Below, piece by piece: positions 1 to 6,562 of a stretch of 9,241 nt of DNA (its first letter is position 1; each line of letters opens with the position of its first letter). This stretch comes from Listeria marthii FSL S4-120 (GTDB taxonomy: Bacteria; Bacillota; Bacilli; Lactobacillales; Listeriaceae), in contig CM001047.1 of assembly GCA_000183865.1 (NCBI GenBank), forward strand, positions 1,003,934 through 1,013,174, given 5' to 3'. The notes under the pieces are model-generated. The model did not search any database. It was not told the origin of the DNA and saw nothing but the letters and a program-made list of their open reading frames with translations. Position numbers and translations under genes: made by a program.

Positions 1-1
1 A

Positions 2-829
2 CGTTTCGCTCTTGATCCTCGGGTTGCTAAAGTATTAATTAGTATTACGATTGCGGTGATACTTTTCCCGATTATGGGGGATTGGATTGTCTACCCAACA
101 TACGTATTTAATGCTATTTATATTACAGCTCAAATGAGTAAGGGCGAGACGTATAAATCAAGTATCGAGCGGATTATCGGAACTATTGTAGGGGGATTAC
201 TTGCGGCATTTGTCTATTTACTCGTGCCGAATCACCACTATATTATGATTCCAATTGGCGCAGCACTCGCGGTCATGTTAAGTTACCTATTTACGAAGAA
301 ATTCACGATGGTTATTGTCGTTATTACGGTGATGGTTCTTGTCGGAAAAGGGGACGGGGAACCTATTGTGTTTTTACGAGATAGACTTTTTGATACGATG
401 ATTGGTTTAGCTATCGGGTTCCTTGTTTACGCGCTGTATCCACGCAAGAAAAACAAAAAATTGAATCAAGTATTTATTTCTCAAGAAAAAGAAGTGCTAG
501 AGCGAATAAAAGCAATTGATATCAATACAGAAGATGCCAAAGAGCTAGCTCCGAAAATAAAAGCGCTATGGAAACAATTGATAGATTTAAGAAAAACACG
601 CGAGCAAATTGTAACAGATAGCAGTTTTGTCCCGAGTTTAACAACCGACGAGCCGATGCTCCATTTTACAAGATTAGTTGAGCAGGCGATTAATAATATT
701 GAAATTTTATATCATGTAACGCTAGAAAAAGAGACGGAACCTGATTATGAAGTAGTGTTTTCCTACCATCAACAGGCTTGTGCAAAAGTAATTACCGAAT
801 TGGATGCACTGATTAACAAACATAAATAA
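2..829 (+). CDS. Aromatic acid exporter family (ArAE/DUF939-like) membrane protein, 5' truncated
   Basis: The reading frame is open from base 2, so the gene begins upstream; the GTG at 56 lies inside a hydrophobic helix and is not the start. The visible 275 residues open with a membrane segment (about residues 9-28). Four more hydrophobic stretches follow, among them one beginning VGGLLAAFVYLL, one beginning IPIGAALAVML and one beginning TMIGLAIGFLVYAL. After a basic YPRKKNKK stretch comes a charged, helical cytoplasmic tail of about 130 residues. This multi-helix bundle plus soluble C-terminal helices is the layout of the Gram-positive ArAE/DUF939 (YqjA-like) family. Family members are thought to export small aromatic acids, but the substrate here is unknown. 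It ends at TAA, a few bases before a terminator shared with the convergent LCP gene. The family call is fairly secure; transport function is inference. Confidence 0.8.
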   Translation, partial: RFALDPRVAKVLISITIAVILFPIMGDWIVYPTYVFNAIYITAQMSKGETYKSSIERIIGTIVGGLLAAFVYLLVPNHHYIMIPIGAALAVMLSYLFTKKFTMVIVVITVMVLVGKGDGEPIVFLRDRLFDTMIGLAIGFLVYALYPRKKNKKLNQVFISQEKEVLERIKAIDINTEDAKELAPKIKALWKQLIDLRKTREQIVTDSSFVPSLTTDEPMLHFTRLVEQAINNIEILYHVTLEKETEPDYEVVFSYHQQACAKVITELDALINKHK

Positions 830-874
830 AAAAGATGACTGAGGCCGATTAAAGCTTCAGTCATCTTTTCTTTT
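830..874. terminator. Bidirectional intrinsic terminator between convergent genes
   Basis: The arm at 830-845 (AAAAGATGACTGAGGC) pairs with 854-869 (GCTTCAGTCATCTTTT), leaving an 8-nt loop and one G-U pair. The stem is flanked by A-runs on the left and T-runs on the right, so it can stop transcription from both directions. It lies exactly between the stop codons of the exporter-like gene (829) and the leftward LCP gene (873). Confidence 0.92.
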
Positions 875-1838
875 ATTCAGTAATATCTAAGCTCTTTTTA
901 AACATGGTAATCACGCGTTCTAAATCAGTTTGTTCAGGTGCAAAGTAATACAAGTTAAACCCGTAAGACTCGCTATAAATCATTTCCCCTTCACCTTTGA
1001 GTTCTTGGGAATCAACGTTTTTTAGTACGGAAGAATAATTGGTTGCCATTGTTGTAATGTCGGTTAGTGTCATATTCGTTTGGAAATTATCACCAACAGC
1101 TTTCATAATGCTTTCAAAATTGGAAACACCAGAGGAGCTTACGACTTTATTCGCAATACCGATAATAACATCACGTTGTCTATCTTGGCGACCAAAGTCA
1201 CCGCGCGGATCTTCATGACGAATACGAACATATTGCAAAGCATCCGTGCCATTTAAGGTAATATCACCTTTGACAAATTTGCTATTTACGACCGTTAAAT
1301 CGATATCATTAGTAACAGTAATACCGCCAACTGCGTCTACAAGGTCCTTAAAGCCCTCCATATTGATTGAAATGAAATAATCTACAGGAACTCCTGGCAT
1401 AAGTTTTTCAACGGCTGAGACGGTTCCTGAGGGGCCGCCTTTGGAATAGGAAGCATTAATTTTACCAATATCGCCATTTCCATAGTCAACTTTTGTATCA
1501 CGGGGGATACTGACCATCTCTACGGAATTTTGTTGTTTATTTGCAGTGGCAAGAATAATTGTATCGGCACGACCATTTGTTTCACCAGGCCGAGCATCTG
1601 AGCCCATTAACAATACAGAAAATGGTTTTTTCTTTTCTAAGTCACTTGCTGTTTTATTACTTGATTCTAATGGTACATTTATTTTTGAAAAGGTATTTTG
1701 AACGGTGATGTAGTACTTCGCTGCTAATCCTGTTATTGAGAAAAAGATAATTCCTAAAAGGGTTACACTAGCAATTTTCATAACTTTAGTAAAAGTGGAC
1801 GTTGTTTTTTGCTTCTTTTCAGTCCTAGTTTCTGTCAT
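873..1838 (-). CDS. lytR: LytR-CpsA-Psr (LCP) family cell-wall polymer ligase
   Basis: This 321-residue protein has a short basic cytoplasmic tail, one membrane anchor (about residues 22-42) and a large extracellular LCP domain (about 74-230). Hallmarks are VLLMGSDAR (D81), NGRADTI (R90, D92), SIPRDT (R113, D114) and the run RIRHEDPRGDFGRQDRQRD (205-223), whose Arg and Asp residues bind polyprenyl pyrophosphate. LCP enzymes transfer teichoic acids or other undecaprenyl-linked glycopolymers to peptidoglycan outside the membrane. Older annotations call them transcriptional attenuators because of the LytR name. The start is set by a GAGGAAAA ribosome site. The gene has its own promoter downstream of the rnjA terminator, so it is probably monocistronic. 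The exact polymer substrate cannot be read from the sequence; several LCP paralogues are normal in these bacteria. Confidence 0.93.
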   Translation of the reverse strand: MTETRTEKKQKTTSTFTKVMKIASVTLLGIIFFSITGLAAKYYITVQNTFSKINVPLESSNKTASDLEKKKPFSVLLMGSDARPGETNGRADTIILATANKQQNSVEMVSIPRDTKVDYGNGDIGKINASYSKGGPSGTVSAVEKLMPGVPVDYFISINMEGFKDLVDAVGGITVTNDIDLTVVNSKFVKGDITLNGTDALQYVRIRHEDPRGDFGRQDRQRDVIIGIANKVVSSSGVSNFESIMKAVGDNFQTNMTLTDITTMATNYSSVLKNVDSQELKGEGEMIYSESYGFNLYYFAPEQTDLERVITMFKKSLDITE

Positions 1839-1872
1839 AAAATTTTCCTCGTCTTTCTATTTTGTTTGTTTA

Positions 1873-1901
1873 AACATACCATCGTCTTTGCAAGAAATCA
1901 A
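1873..1901 (-). promoter_or_regulatory. Sigma-A-type promoter for the LCP gene
   Basis: On the minus strand TTGATT (1896-1901) and TATGTT (1873-1878) are separated by exactly 17 bp. A TGG precedes the -10, giving an extended -10. It lies about 35 bp before the ATG and directly downstream of the rnjA terminator, which supports independent transcription of lytR. Confidence 0.65.
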
Positions 1902-1902
1902 C

Positions 1903-1936
1903 AAAAAACGATAAATGATGTTGAAACCATTTACCG
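1903..1936 (-). terminator. Intrinsic terminator after rnjA
   Basis: In the minus-strand RNA, CGGUAAAUG (1936-1928) pairs with CAUUUAUCG (1917-1909), nine pairs with one G-U, around a 10-nt loop. A run of six U follows (1908-1903). It begins about 10 bp after the rnjA stop codon, so the rpoY-rnjA transcript should end here. Confidence 0.85.
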
Positions 1937-1945
1937 CTTTTGAAA

Positions 1946-3613
1946 CTATACTTCCATGATTATTGGTAAAATCATTGGGCGTCGTTTTGTTTTTTCATAC
2001 AAGAAAGGTTGCAACGTATCTGTAATTTCGTTCTTAATTTCAGACCATTGCGTTGTTTTTTGTTCCATTACTTTGTTTAGGTGGCGTGTTAGGAGGCCTT
2101 GAGCTTCTCCGATTAGATTACCGGATTCACGCATATAGATGAACCCACGTGAAATAATATCAGGTCCCGCCATCACACGAGAGTTTTTCATATCAATAGA
2201 TACAACGACGATTACGAGGCCTTCTTCGGAAAGAATGCGACGATCGCGAAGGACAATATTACCGATATCACCAATGCCGCTACCGTCAATATAGACGCTT
2301 GCCGCATGGATTTTACCTGCAACATGGGCTGTTTCACTCGTTAAAGCAAGCACATCACCATTCGCCATAATGAAGCTATTTTCTTCTGGAACACCACATT
2401 CTTCAGCAGATTCAGCATGGATTTTCTGCATTCTGAATTCACCGTGAATTGGCATAAAGAATTTAGGTTTCATCAAACGTAGCATTAGTTTTTGCTCTTG
2501 TTGACCACCGTGACCAGAAGTATGGATGTTGTTCACTTTACCGTGAATAACTTCTGCGCCAGCTTGATAAAGTAAATTGATTGTGCGGTTAACACTCGTT
2601 GTATTACCAGGAATTGGGGAAGACGAGAAGACTACCGTATCGCCTGGTTGAATTTGGATTTGACGGTGAGTACCGTTAGCAATTCTAGAAAGAGCCGCCA
2701 TTGGTTCACCTTGACTCCCTGTACAAAGGATAGTCACATTTCCAGCGGGTGTTTTATTAAGCTGATGCACATCAATAAAGGTATCTTTTGGTGCTTGAAT
2801 ATAACCTAATTGTTTACCAATTTCCATAGCAGATTCCATACTACGACCGAAAACAGCGATTTTACGGCCAGTTTCGATAGAGGACTCGACTACTTGTTGT
2901 AAACGATAGATGTTGGATGCAAAAGTGGCGAAGATGATTCGGCCTTCTACATCGCGGAAAATATTTTTAATACTTTCGCCAACAACGCGCTCACTCATAG
3001 TGAAATTCGGTACTTCAGCGTTTGTACTATCAGATAGTAAACAAAGAACGCCTTCTTTACCAATCTCAGCCATTTTTGTAAGGTTTGCTGGTTCGCCAAC
3101 TGGTGTGAAATCAAACTTGAAGTCACCCGTATGAACGATGTTACCAGATGGAGTTTTGACAACAATACCATACGTATCAGGAATACTATGTGTTGTACGG
3201 AAGAAAGAGATACTTGTTTTTCTGAATTTAAAAACGTCATCTTCTTCATATTCATAAATTTTGGTTTGACGAAGCAAGCCATGTTCTTCTAATTTGTTGC
3301 GGATAAGTGCACTTGCAAGTTTCCCAGCGTAAATCGGGATATTAAGATCGCGAAGTAGGTAAGGAACGCCACCGATGTGATCTTCATGACCATGGGTGAT
3401 AAAAAGTCCTTTAATCTTATCTTTGTTTTTAACTAGGTAACTGTAGTCAGGAATAACATAATCAATTCCTAGAAGTTCGTCTTCTGGGAACTTGATTCCT
3501 GCATCAATTAGAATAATTTCGTCTTGAAATTGTACGCCATATGTGTTTTTACCGATTTCGCCTAGTCCACCAAGGGCGAAAACAGCTGTCTCATTATTTT
3601 TAACAAATTTCAT
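1946..3613 (-). CDS. rnjA: Ribonuclease J1
   Basis: This 555-residue protein matches the usual RNase J1 length. It combines a metallo-beta-lactamase fold, a beta-CASP insert and a C-terminal domain. The zinc and catalytic residues are present: HGHEDH gives H74, H76, D78 and H79; H142 lies in RTTHS; D164 lies in HTGDF; and H364 and H368 lie in [10 protein letters not shown]. RNase J1 is a 5'-to-3' exonuclease with endonuclease activity that drives mRNA decay and 16S rRNA and small-RNA maturation. The sequence is full length with no missing catalytic residue. It sits 6 bp behind rpoY, the pairing known from B. subtilis (rpoY, formerly ykzG, with rnjA, formerly ykqC). No good Shine-Dalgarno site precedes the ATG (the upstream bases are AAATAAGCCTAT), so translation is probably coupled to rpoY. 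The RNA ends at the hairpin just downstream. Confidence 0.97.
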   Translation of the reverse strand: MKFVKNNETAVFALGGLGEIGKNTYGVQFQDEIILIDAGIKFPEDELLGIDYVIPDYSYLVKNKDKIKGLFITHGHEDHIGGVPYLLRDLNIPIYAGKLASALIRNKLEEHGLLRQTKIYEYEEDDVFKFRKTSISFFRTTHSIPDTYGIVVKTPSGNIVHTGDFKFDFTPVGEPANLTKMAEIGKEGVLCLLSDSTNAEVPNFTMSERVVGESIKNIFRDVEGRIIFATFASNIYRLQQVVESSIETGRKIAVFGRSMESAMEIGKQLGYIQAPKDTFIDVHQLNKTPAGNVTILCTGSQGEPMAALSRIANGTHRQIQIQPGDTVVFSSSPIPGNTTSVNRTINLLYQAGAEVIHGKVNNIHTSGHGGQQEQKLMLRLMKPKFFMPIHGEFRMQKIHAESAEECGVPEENSFIMANGDVLALTSETAHVAGKIHAASVYIDGSGIGDIGNIVLRDRRILSEEGLVIVVVSIDMKNSRVMAGPDIISRGFIYMRESGNLIGEAQGLLTRHLNKVMEQKTTQWSEIKNEITDTLQPFLYEKTKRRPMILPIIMEV

Positions 3614-3619
3614 ATAGGC

Positions 3620-3829
3620 TTATTTTTCCCAGAGCGCGAAGTCTGGGTTTTCCTTTTCATAAGCTAAGTGAGCGTCACTAATTTCTTCAACAAATTCGAT
3701 GTGGAAAGGCTCATCTTTTAAAAGTTGGCGTACTTTTACTTGGCTTTCCGCTTCTACGTATAGAGATTGTGTTTTTTCGCGTACTGGTGTTTCTGTCAGT
3801 GTTTCTTGATAAAATACTTTAAAAATCAT
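3620..3829 (-). CDS. rpoY: RNA polymerase epsilon subunit (RpoY, DUF1447)
   Basis: The protein has 69 residues, the usual size of this Firmicutes-only subunit. It begins [18 protein letters not shown] and ends PDFALWEK, both typical of the family formerly called YkzG. Epsilon binds the core RNA polymerase near the downstream DNA clamp. It resembles the phage inhibitor Gp2 in fold, and a protective role against phage has been suggested but not proven. The start is supported by an AAGGAGAG ribosome site about 7 nt before the ATG. The stop codon lies 6 bp before rnjA, forming a two-gene unit in which rpoY translation probably feeds ribosomes to rnjA. Confidence 0.95.
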   Translation of the reverse strand: MIFKVFYQETLTETPVREKTQSLYVEAESQVKVRQLLKDEPFHIEFVEEISDAHLAYEKENPDFALWEK

Positions 3830-3863
3830 GTTTTTCTCTCCTTAAAATTTAAGTTTAGTTTTT

Positions 3864-3890
3864 AAAAATAGATTTTCTGGTCGAAAATCT
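3864..3890 (-). promoter_or_regulatory. Terminator-like hairpin in the rpoY-rnjA leader (candidate attenuator)
   Basis: Read on the minus strand, AGATTTTC (3890-3883) and GAAAATCT (3877-3870) form a perfect 8-bp stem around a GACCA loop, followed by A and then five T (3868-3864). It lies between the best promoter and the rpoY ribosome site. The stem has only two G-C pairs, so any termination would be partial or condition-dependent. Function is inferred from form and place. Confidence 0.5.
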
Positions 3891-3912
3891 TATAATTATT
3901 CAATAATCATTG

Positions 3913-3944
3913 GCCTGCTTTCAGTTGTGGACTTAGTAGCAAGC
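3913..3944 (-). promoter_or_regulatory. Upstream leader hairpin of rpoY-rnjA
   Basis: In the minus-strand RNA, GCUUGCU (3944-3938) can pair with AGCAGGC (3919-3913), seven pairs with one U-G, closing an 18-nt loop. It lies just before the terminator-like hairpin, so the leader has two consecutive stems. No known riboswitch class is recognised. Confidence 0.35.
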
Positions 3945-3961
3945 GGATATGGGTGCACGAG

Positions 3962-3990
3962 ATACTAACAATTAGGCATAAAAAAGACAA
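3962..3990 (-). promoter_or_regulatory. Candidate sigma-A promoter for rpoY-rnjA
   Basis: Minus-strand TTGTCT (3985-3990) and TAGTAT (3962-3967) have a 17-bp spacer. A start near 3955 would give a leader of about 125 nt before the rpoY ATG, containing both hairpins listed here. It is the best-spaced match close to rpoY. Confidence 0.5.
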
Positions 3991-4179
3991 AGAAAAATTA
4001 CCACAGACTAATGTATAAAAATAGCTGTGCACGTATGTTAAATTTCTTATCCGTTATAATTGCATACCTTTATTTTGGGAATTTGAAACAAATTTCCGAG
4101 TAAAAGATGTAATTATAAACTTTTTTTCACGTTCCATTGTCGTTCTACAAATGTTCATCCGATCTATATCCTTCATTCT

Positions 4180-4208
4180 AATATACCATAAATCGAGATA
4201 ATTGCTAC
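4180..4208 (-). promoter_or_regulatory. Distal leftward extended -10 promoter candidate
   Basis: Minus-strand TGGTATATT (4188-4180) is a good extended -10 box. The -35 at the 17-bp position is GTAGCA and poor. Transcription would start near 4173. It would run either into a short unannotated frame and a small RNA, or all the way into rpoY as a leader of about 340 nt. Confidence 0.35.
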
Positions 4209-4236
4209 TAGAAAGTATAATTAATTTTGTCAACCC

Positions 4237-4264
4237 TTTTATCATCTGGATTTTCTGCTATAAT
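4237..4264 (+). promoter_or_regulatory. Promoter for the HAD phosphatase gene
   Basis: A perfect TATAAT (4259-4264) is preceded by TGC, an extended -10. No consensus -35 lies 16-17 bp upstream (TTTTAT at 4237-4242 is the best). The -10 is about 48 bp before the ATG, which has a GAGG ribosome site at 4299-4302. Confidence 0.6.
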
Positions 4265-4312
4265 TTAAAGTAAGTGATTTAAAAATGGATAGAGGATTGA
4301 GGCGTTTAATCG

Positions 4313-5083
4313 ATGAGTAAAATTGTGTTTTTTGATGTAGATGGCACGCTTGTAGGTGAAACAAAAGAAATTCCCGCATCAGCAAAACAAGCGATTGCTA
4401 AATTGAAAGAAAATGGCGTTTATGTAGCGATTGCAACGGGTCGAGGCCCATTTATGCTTGATGAAATTAGAAAAGAACTAGATATTAATTCTTACATTTG
4501 CTATAACGGCCAATATGTTATTTTTGAAGGCAAAGAAATTTATGCCAAACCGCTACCAACTGAATCTTTAGAGCGACTAATTACGGTTGCTTCAGAACAT
4601 GAGCATCCGATTGTTTTTTCTGGAAAAGATTCGATGCGTGCAAACTTGCCTGACCATGACCGCGTTACAATAGGAATGAACTCTATTAAAAGAGACTATC
4701 CTAAAGTCGATGCGAATTATTATAAAGGCCGCGATATTTTCCAATGTTTACTTTTCTGCGAGGAGTCCTATGATGCTTATTACCGCGAAGAATTTAAACA
4801 ATATGGTTTCCTGCGCTGGCATGATGTTTCGGTAGACGTTTGTCCAGCAGATGGTTCAAAAGCAGAGGGCATTAAACAAATGATTAAAAAACTTGGCTTT
4901 TCGATGGGAGATACGTATGCATTCGGTGATGGGCTGAACGATATCGCGATGCTTCAAGCTGTTGGAACAGGTGTTGCAATGGGAAATGGTCGTGATGAAG
5001 TGAAAGCAGTTGCTGATTACGTGACGGACCATGTCGATGAAGATGGAGTGTATAAAGCGTTAGAACATCTAAAATTAATTTAA
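4313..5083 (+). CDS. Cof-type HAD-superfamily phosphatase (YkrA-like)
   Basis: This 256-residue protein belongs to the HAD IIB (Cof) phosphatases. Motif I is FDVDGTL with nucleophile D8 and acid/base D10; motif II is ATGRG with T42; the motif III lysine is K183 in SKAEG; motif IV is GDGLND with D206 and D210. The region between motifs II and III (about 85-180) is the alpha/beta cap that sets the substrate. Such enzymes dephosphorylate small phosphorylated metabolites such as sugar phosphates or flavin precursors in the cytoplasm; the substrate here cannot be told. In B. subtilis the related ykrA also lies close to the rpoY-rnjA unit, which supports the orthology but rests on memory. It has its own promoter and ends at a strong terminator, so it is probably monocistronic. 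Confidence 0.9.
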   Translation: MSKIVFFDVDGTLVGETKEIPASAKQAIAKLKENGVYVAIATGRGPFMLDEIRKELDINSYICYNGQYVIFEGKEIYAKPLPTESLERLITVASEHEHPIVFSGKDSMRANLPDHDRVTIGMNSIKRDYPKVDANYYKGRDIFQCLLFCEESYDAYYREEFKQYGFLRWHDVSVDVCPADGSKAEGIKQMIKKLGFSMGDTYAFGDGLNDIAMLQAVGTGVAMGNGRDEVKAVADYVTDHVDEDGVYKALEHLKLI

Positions 5084-5086
5084 AAC

Positions 5087-5125
5087 AAAAACGAGGCCAC
5101 TTATTTTAAAGGGGCCTCGTTTTTT
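5087..5125. terminator. Strong bidirectional terminator between the HAD gene and the mod-mob operon
   Basis: The arm 5087-5098 (AAAAACGAGGCC) pairs perfectly with 5113-5124 (GGCCTCGTTTTT), giving 12 bp with a 14-nt loop and A/T runs on the outsides. It begins right after the HAD stop codon. The leftward DUF817 gene stops inside the loop (5101-5103), so the right arm is also coding sequence for that protein's last residues. Confidence 0.93.
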
Positions 5126-5904
5126 GCTGTTACAACGGTCTGTTCCAATTTTTGCTTAATGAATTTGAGTTGCGCGACGATAATAATACTAATAATTACA
5201 AGCAAGTACCAACTCGTGATTTTCGAAACATGTACTGGGCGCCAAGCAACAAGCTGGTCAGGATAAGCCCAAGCACCGTAAAAACTCGCGATATTCTCAG
5301 CAAGATAAATAAAGAATGCGATACATAAAAAGGAAAACGATAATGGCATTTTGAGCTGAGTCGCGTTAACTTTAAAATAAACATAGGTTTTTCGGAACAA
5401 AATGAGCACTAAAATAATTAAAATCCAGCGAAAATCGGGAATAAAATGATGCGTGAAAAAATTAGCGTAAATTGCGATACAAAGGCCGCTTACCAACCAA
5501 ATGTTTGGCCAGTTTGTCATACGAAGATCAAACCTTTTCCAGGCCTGACAAATATAACTCGCCACGCTTGAATACATGAATCCACTATAAAGTGGTACGC
5601 CGAAAATTTTCATTAAACCAGGTTCCGGATAACTCCACGACCCCATATGTACTTTATAAATTTCAAGCCCCAGCCCAATAACATGGAACACCATAATTAC
5701 TTTCAGCTCATCCCACGTTTCCAGTCCAAACTTTATCAGTAAAATCTGTGCTACAAGACAAATGATTAACAGCAAGTCATAGCGTGCAATAAAGGGAATA
5801 TCAATCAGTTTTGTCAGTGCAAGTGAAATAAAAATAATGCCAGGGAAAATACAACAAAGTGCCTGCTTCCAAGTAAATACCCAAAGTAAGCGGAAAAAGC
5901 GCAT
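5101..5904 (-). CDS. DUF817 family integral membrane protein (YoaT-like)
   Basis: With the start chosen here the protein has 267 residues, close to the usual size of the DUF817 family (COG3739, B. subtilis YoaT). About eight hydrophobic helices are visible. The most family-like stretch is the middle, with WSYPEPGLMKIFGVPLYSGF and then FMYSSVASYICQAWKRFDL; a second conserved part is FYGAWAYPDQ near the C-terminus. The frame stays open to an ATG at 5985, but that start has no ribosome site and would overlap mobA. The ATG at 5904 is preceded by AGAGG at 7 nt and is preferred; an ATG at 5922 is a weaker alternative. The function of DUF817 is unknown. Here it is the last gene of the leftward modB-modC-mobA run, 67 bp behind mobA, which makes a link to molybdenum possible but unproven. 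Confidence 0.85.
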   Translation of the reverse strand: MRFFRLLWVFTWKQALCCIFPGIIFISLALTKLIDIPFIARYDLLLIICLVAQILLIKFGLETWDELKVIMVFHVIGLGLEIYKVHMGSWSYPEPGLMKIFGVPLYSGFMYSSVASYICQAWKRFDLRMTNWPNIWLVSGLCIAIYANFFTHHFIPDFRWILIILVLILFRKTYVYFKVNATQLKMPLSFSFLCIAFFIYLAENIASFYGAWAYPDQLVAWRPVHVSKITSWYLLVIISIIIVAQLKFIKQKLEQTVVTAKNEAPLK

Positions 5905-5971
5905 AAAAAAACCTCTTCTCATGATTTTCTCTAGTTTACCAAATAATACTAAAGAAAAGGGTAAGAAAAGG

Positions 5972-6562
5972 TTAAAAAAGTTCATTTTGATGATTTATAT
6001 TTTTAAATACGGCTTCATTTTCAAATTCTAATGGTTTGGCGTGCAACTTTTCAAGTAAAGCCCGCACCCGATGTTGCTCGTTTTGTAGTAATTCATGTAA
6101 AATTTCGCGTGAATAAGGGATGTTCGCAACCAAATAGTGATCTGCTTGCGGAGTTTTGGCAAAATGGTTGGGATGAACTGCCAGCCGTCCAATTTCTTTT
6201 GAAGTCAAAAATGGCATATCAACAGGAAGTATCAAAAAATTAGCTTCCTGATAAACCTGTGCGCGATCCATCACCGCATAAATACCACCAAGCGGCCCAA
6301 ACTCACGGAACGCTGCTAGGTCGGGAACGATTTGAATAGCCGATTGTTTCGTGAAAATTTCAACCAGCTTTGGATAATTTGCTTGATTCGCTGATACAAA
6401 TACCGTATCACAGAGTGGCGCCAATTTGTTCACCGTAAGTTCTACCCACGTTTTCCCAGTTGCCTCATCCCGGAAAAAGGCTTTTGGCTCTCCAAATCGG
6501 CTAGAACGACCACCAGCTAGGACGATGCCAACATTAACTTTTTCGTTTTTCAAGCCGTCCAT
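5972..6562 (-). CDS. mobA: Molybdenum cofactor guanylyltransferase
   Basis: This 196-residue cytoplasmic nucleotidyltransferase joins GMP from GTP to molybdopterin, giving the guanine dinucleotide form of the cofactor. The GTP-binding signature LAGGRSSRFGEPKAF lies at 15-29 with K27. Further motifs are VPD (D81), FGPLGGI (about 88-94) and the metal-binding PVDMPF around D115. The usual MobA loop reads MGxDKA; here it is FGEPKA, with the Asp before the Lys replaced by Pro. This is a deviation from the textbook consensus, but the Lys is kept. The start codon overlaps the end of modC by 29 bp and its ribosome site (GCGAG) is poor, so translation is probably coupled to modC. An alternative start is TTG at 6553. 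Its place after modBC fits a molybdenum operon. Confidence 0.9.
   Translation of the reverse strand: MDGLKNEKVNVGIVLAGGRSSRFGEPKAFFRDEATGKTWVELTVNKLAPLCDTVFVSANQANYPKLVEIFTKQSAIQIVPDLAAFREFGPLGGIYAVMDRAQVYQEANFLILPVDMPFLTSKEIGRLAVHPNHFAKTPQADHYLVANIPYSREILHELLQNEQHRVRALLEKLHAKPLEFENEAVFKNINHQNELF

Larger units (their letters stand above)
3830..4312. other. Long divergent intergenic region
   Basis: This stretch of 483 bp between rpoY (leftward) and the HAD gene (rightward) holds no convincing protein gene. It contains two candidate leftward promoters, one candidate rightward promoter, the two-hairpin rpoY leader and two copies of the 7-mer GTGCACG (3953-3959 and 4027-4033). The middle part (about 4000-4175) lacks a clear structure. 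A short leftward frame (4054-4158) could be made from the distal leftward promoter but has no recognisable product. A small RNA or a long alternative leader would fit; neither is demonstrated. Confidence 0.6.

Noticed and set aside
56..829. GTG at 56 as the start of the exporter-like gene
   Set aside because: The same frame is open back to base 2 and encodes the beginning of a membrane helix, so the gene is cut by the window edge.
3830..4312. A known riboswitch or T-box in the long intergenic region
   Set aside because: No T-box sequence or conserved core of a common riboswitch class could be recognised; only simple hairpins are seen.
5952..5971. Direct repeat AAGAAAAGG (5952-5960 and 5963-5971) in a purine-rich run after mobA
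   Set aside because: Two 9-mers 11 bp apart in AT-rich sequence are likely by chance, and no promoter or hairpin is associated with them.
5905..5985. N-terminal extension of DUF817 to an ATG at 5985
   Set aside because: No ribosome site, overlap with the end of mobA, and an AGAGG site sits in front of the ATG at 5904.
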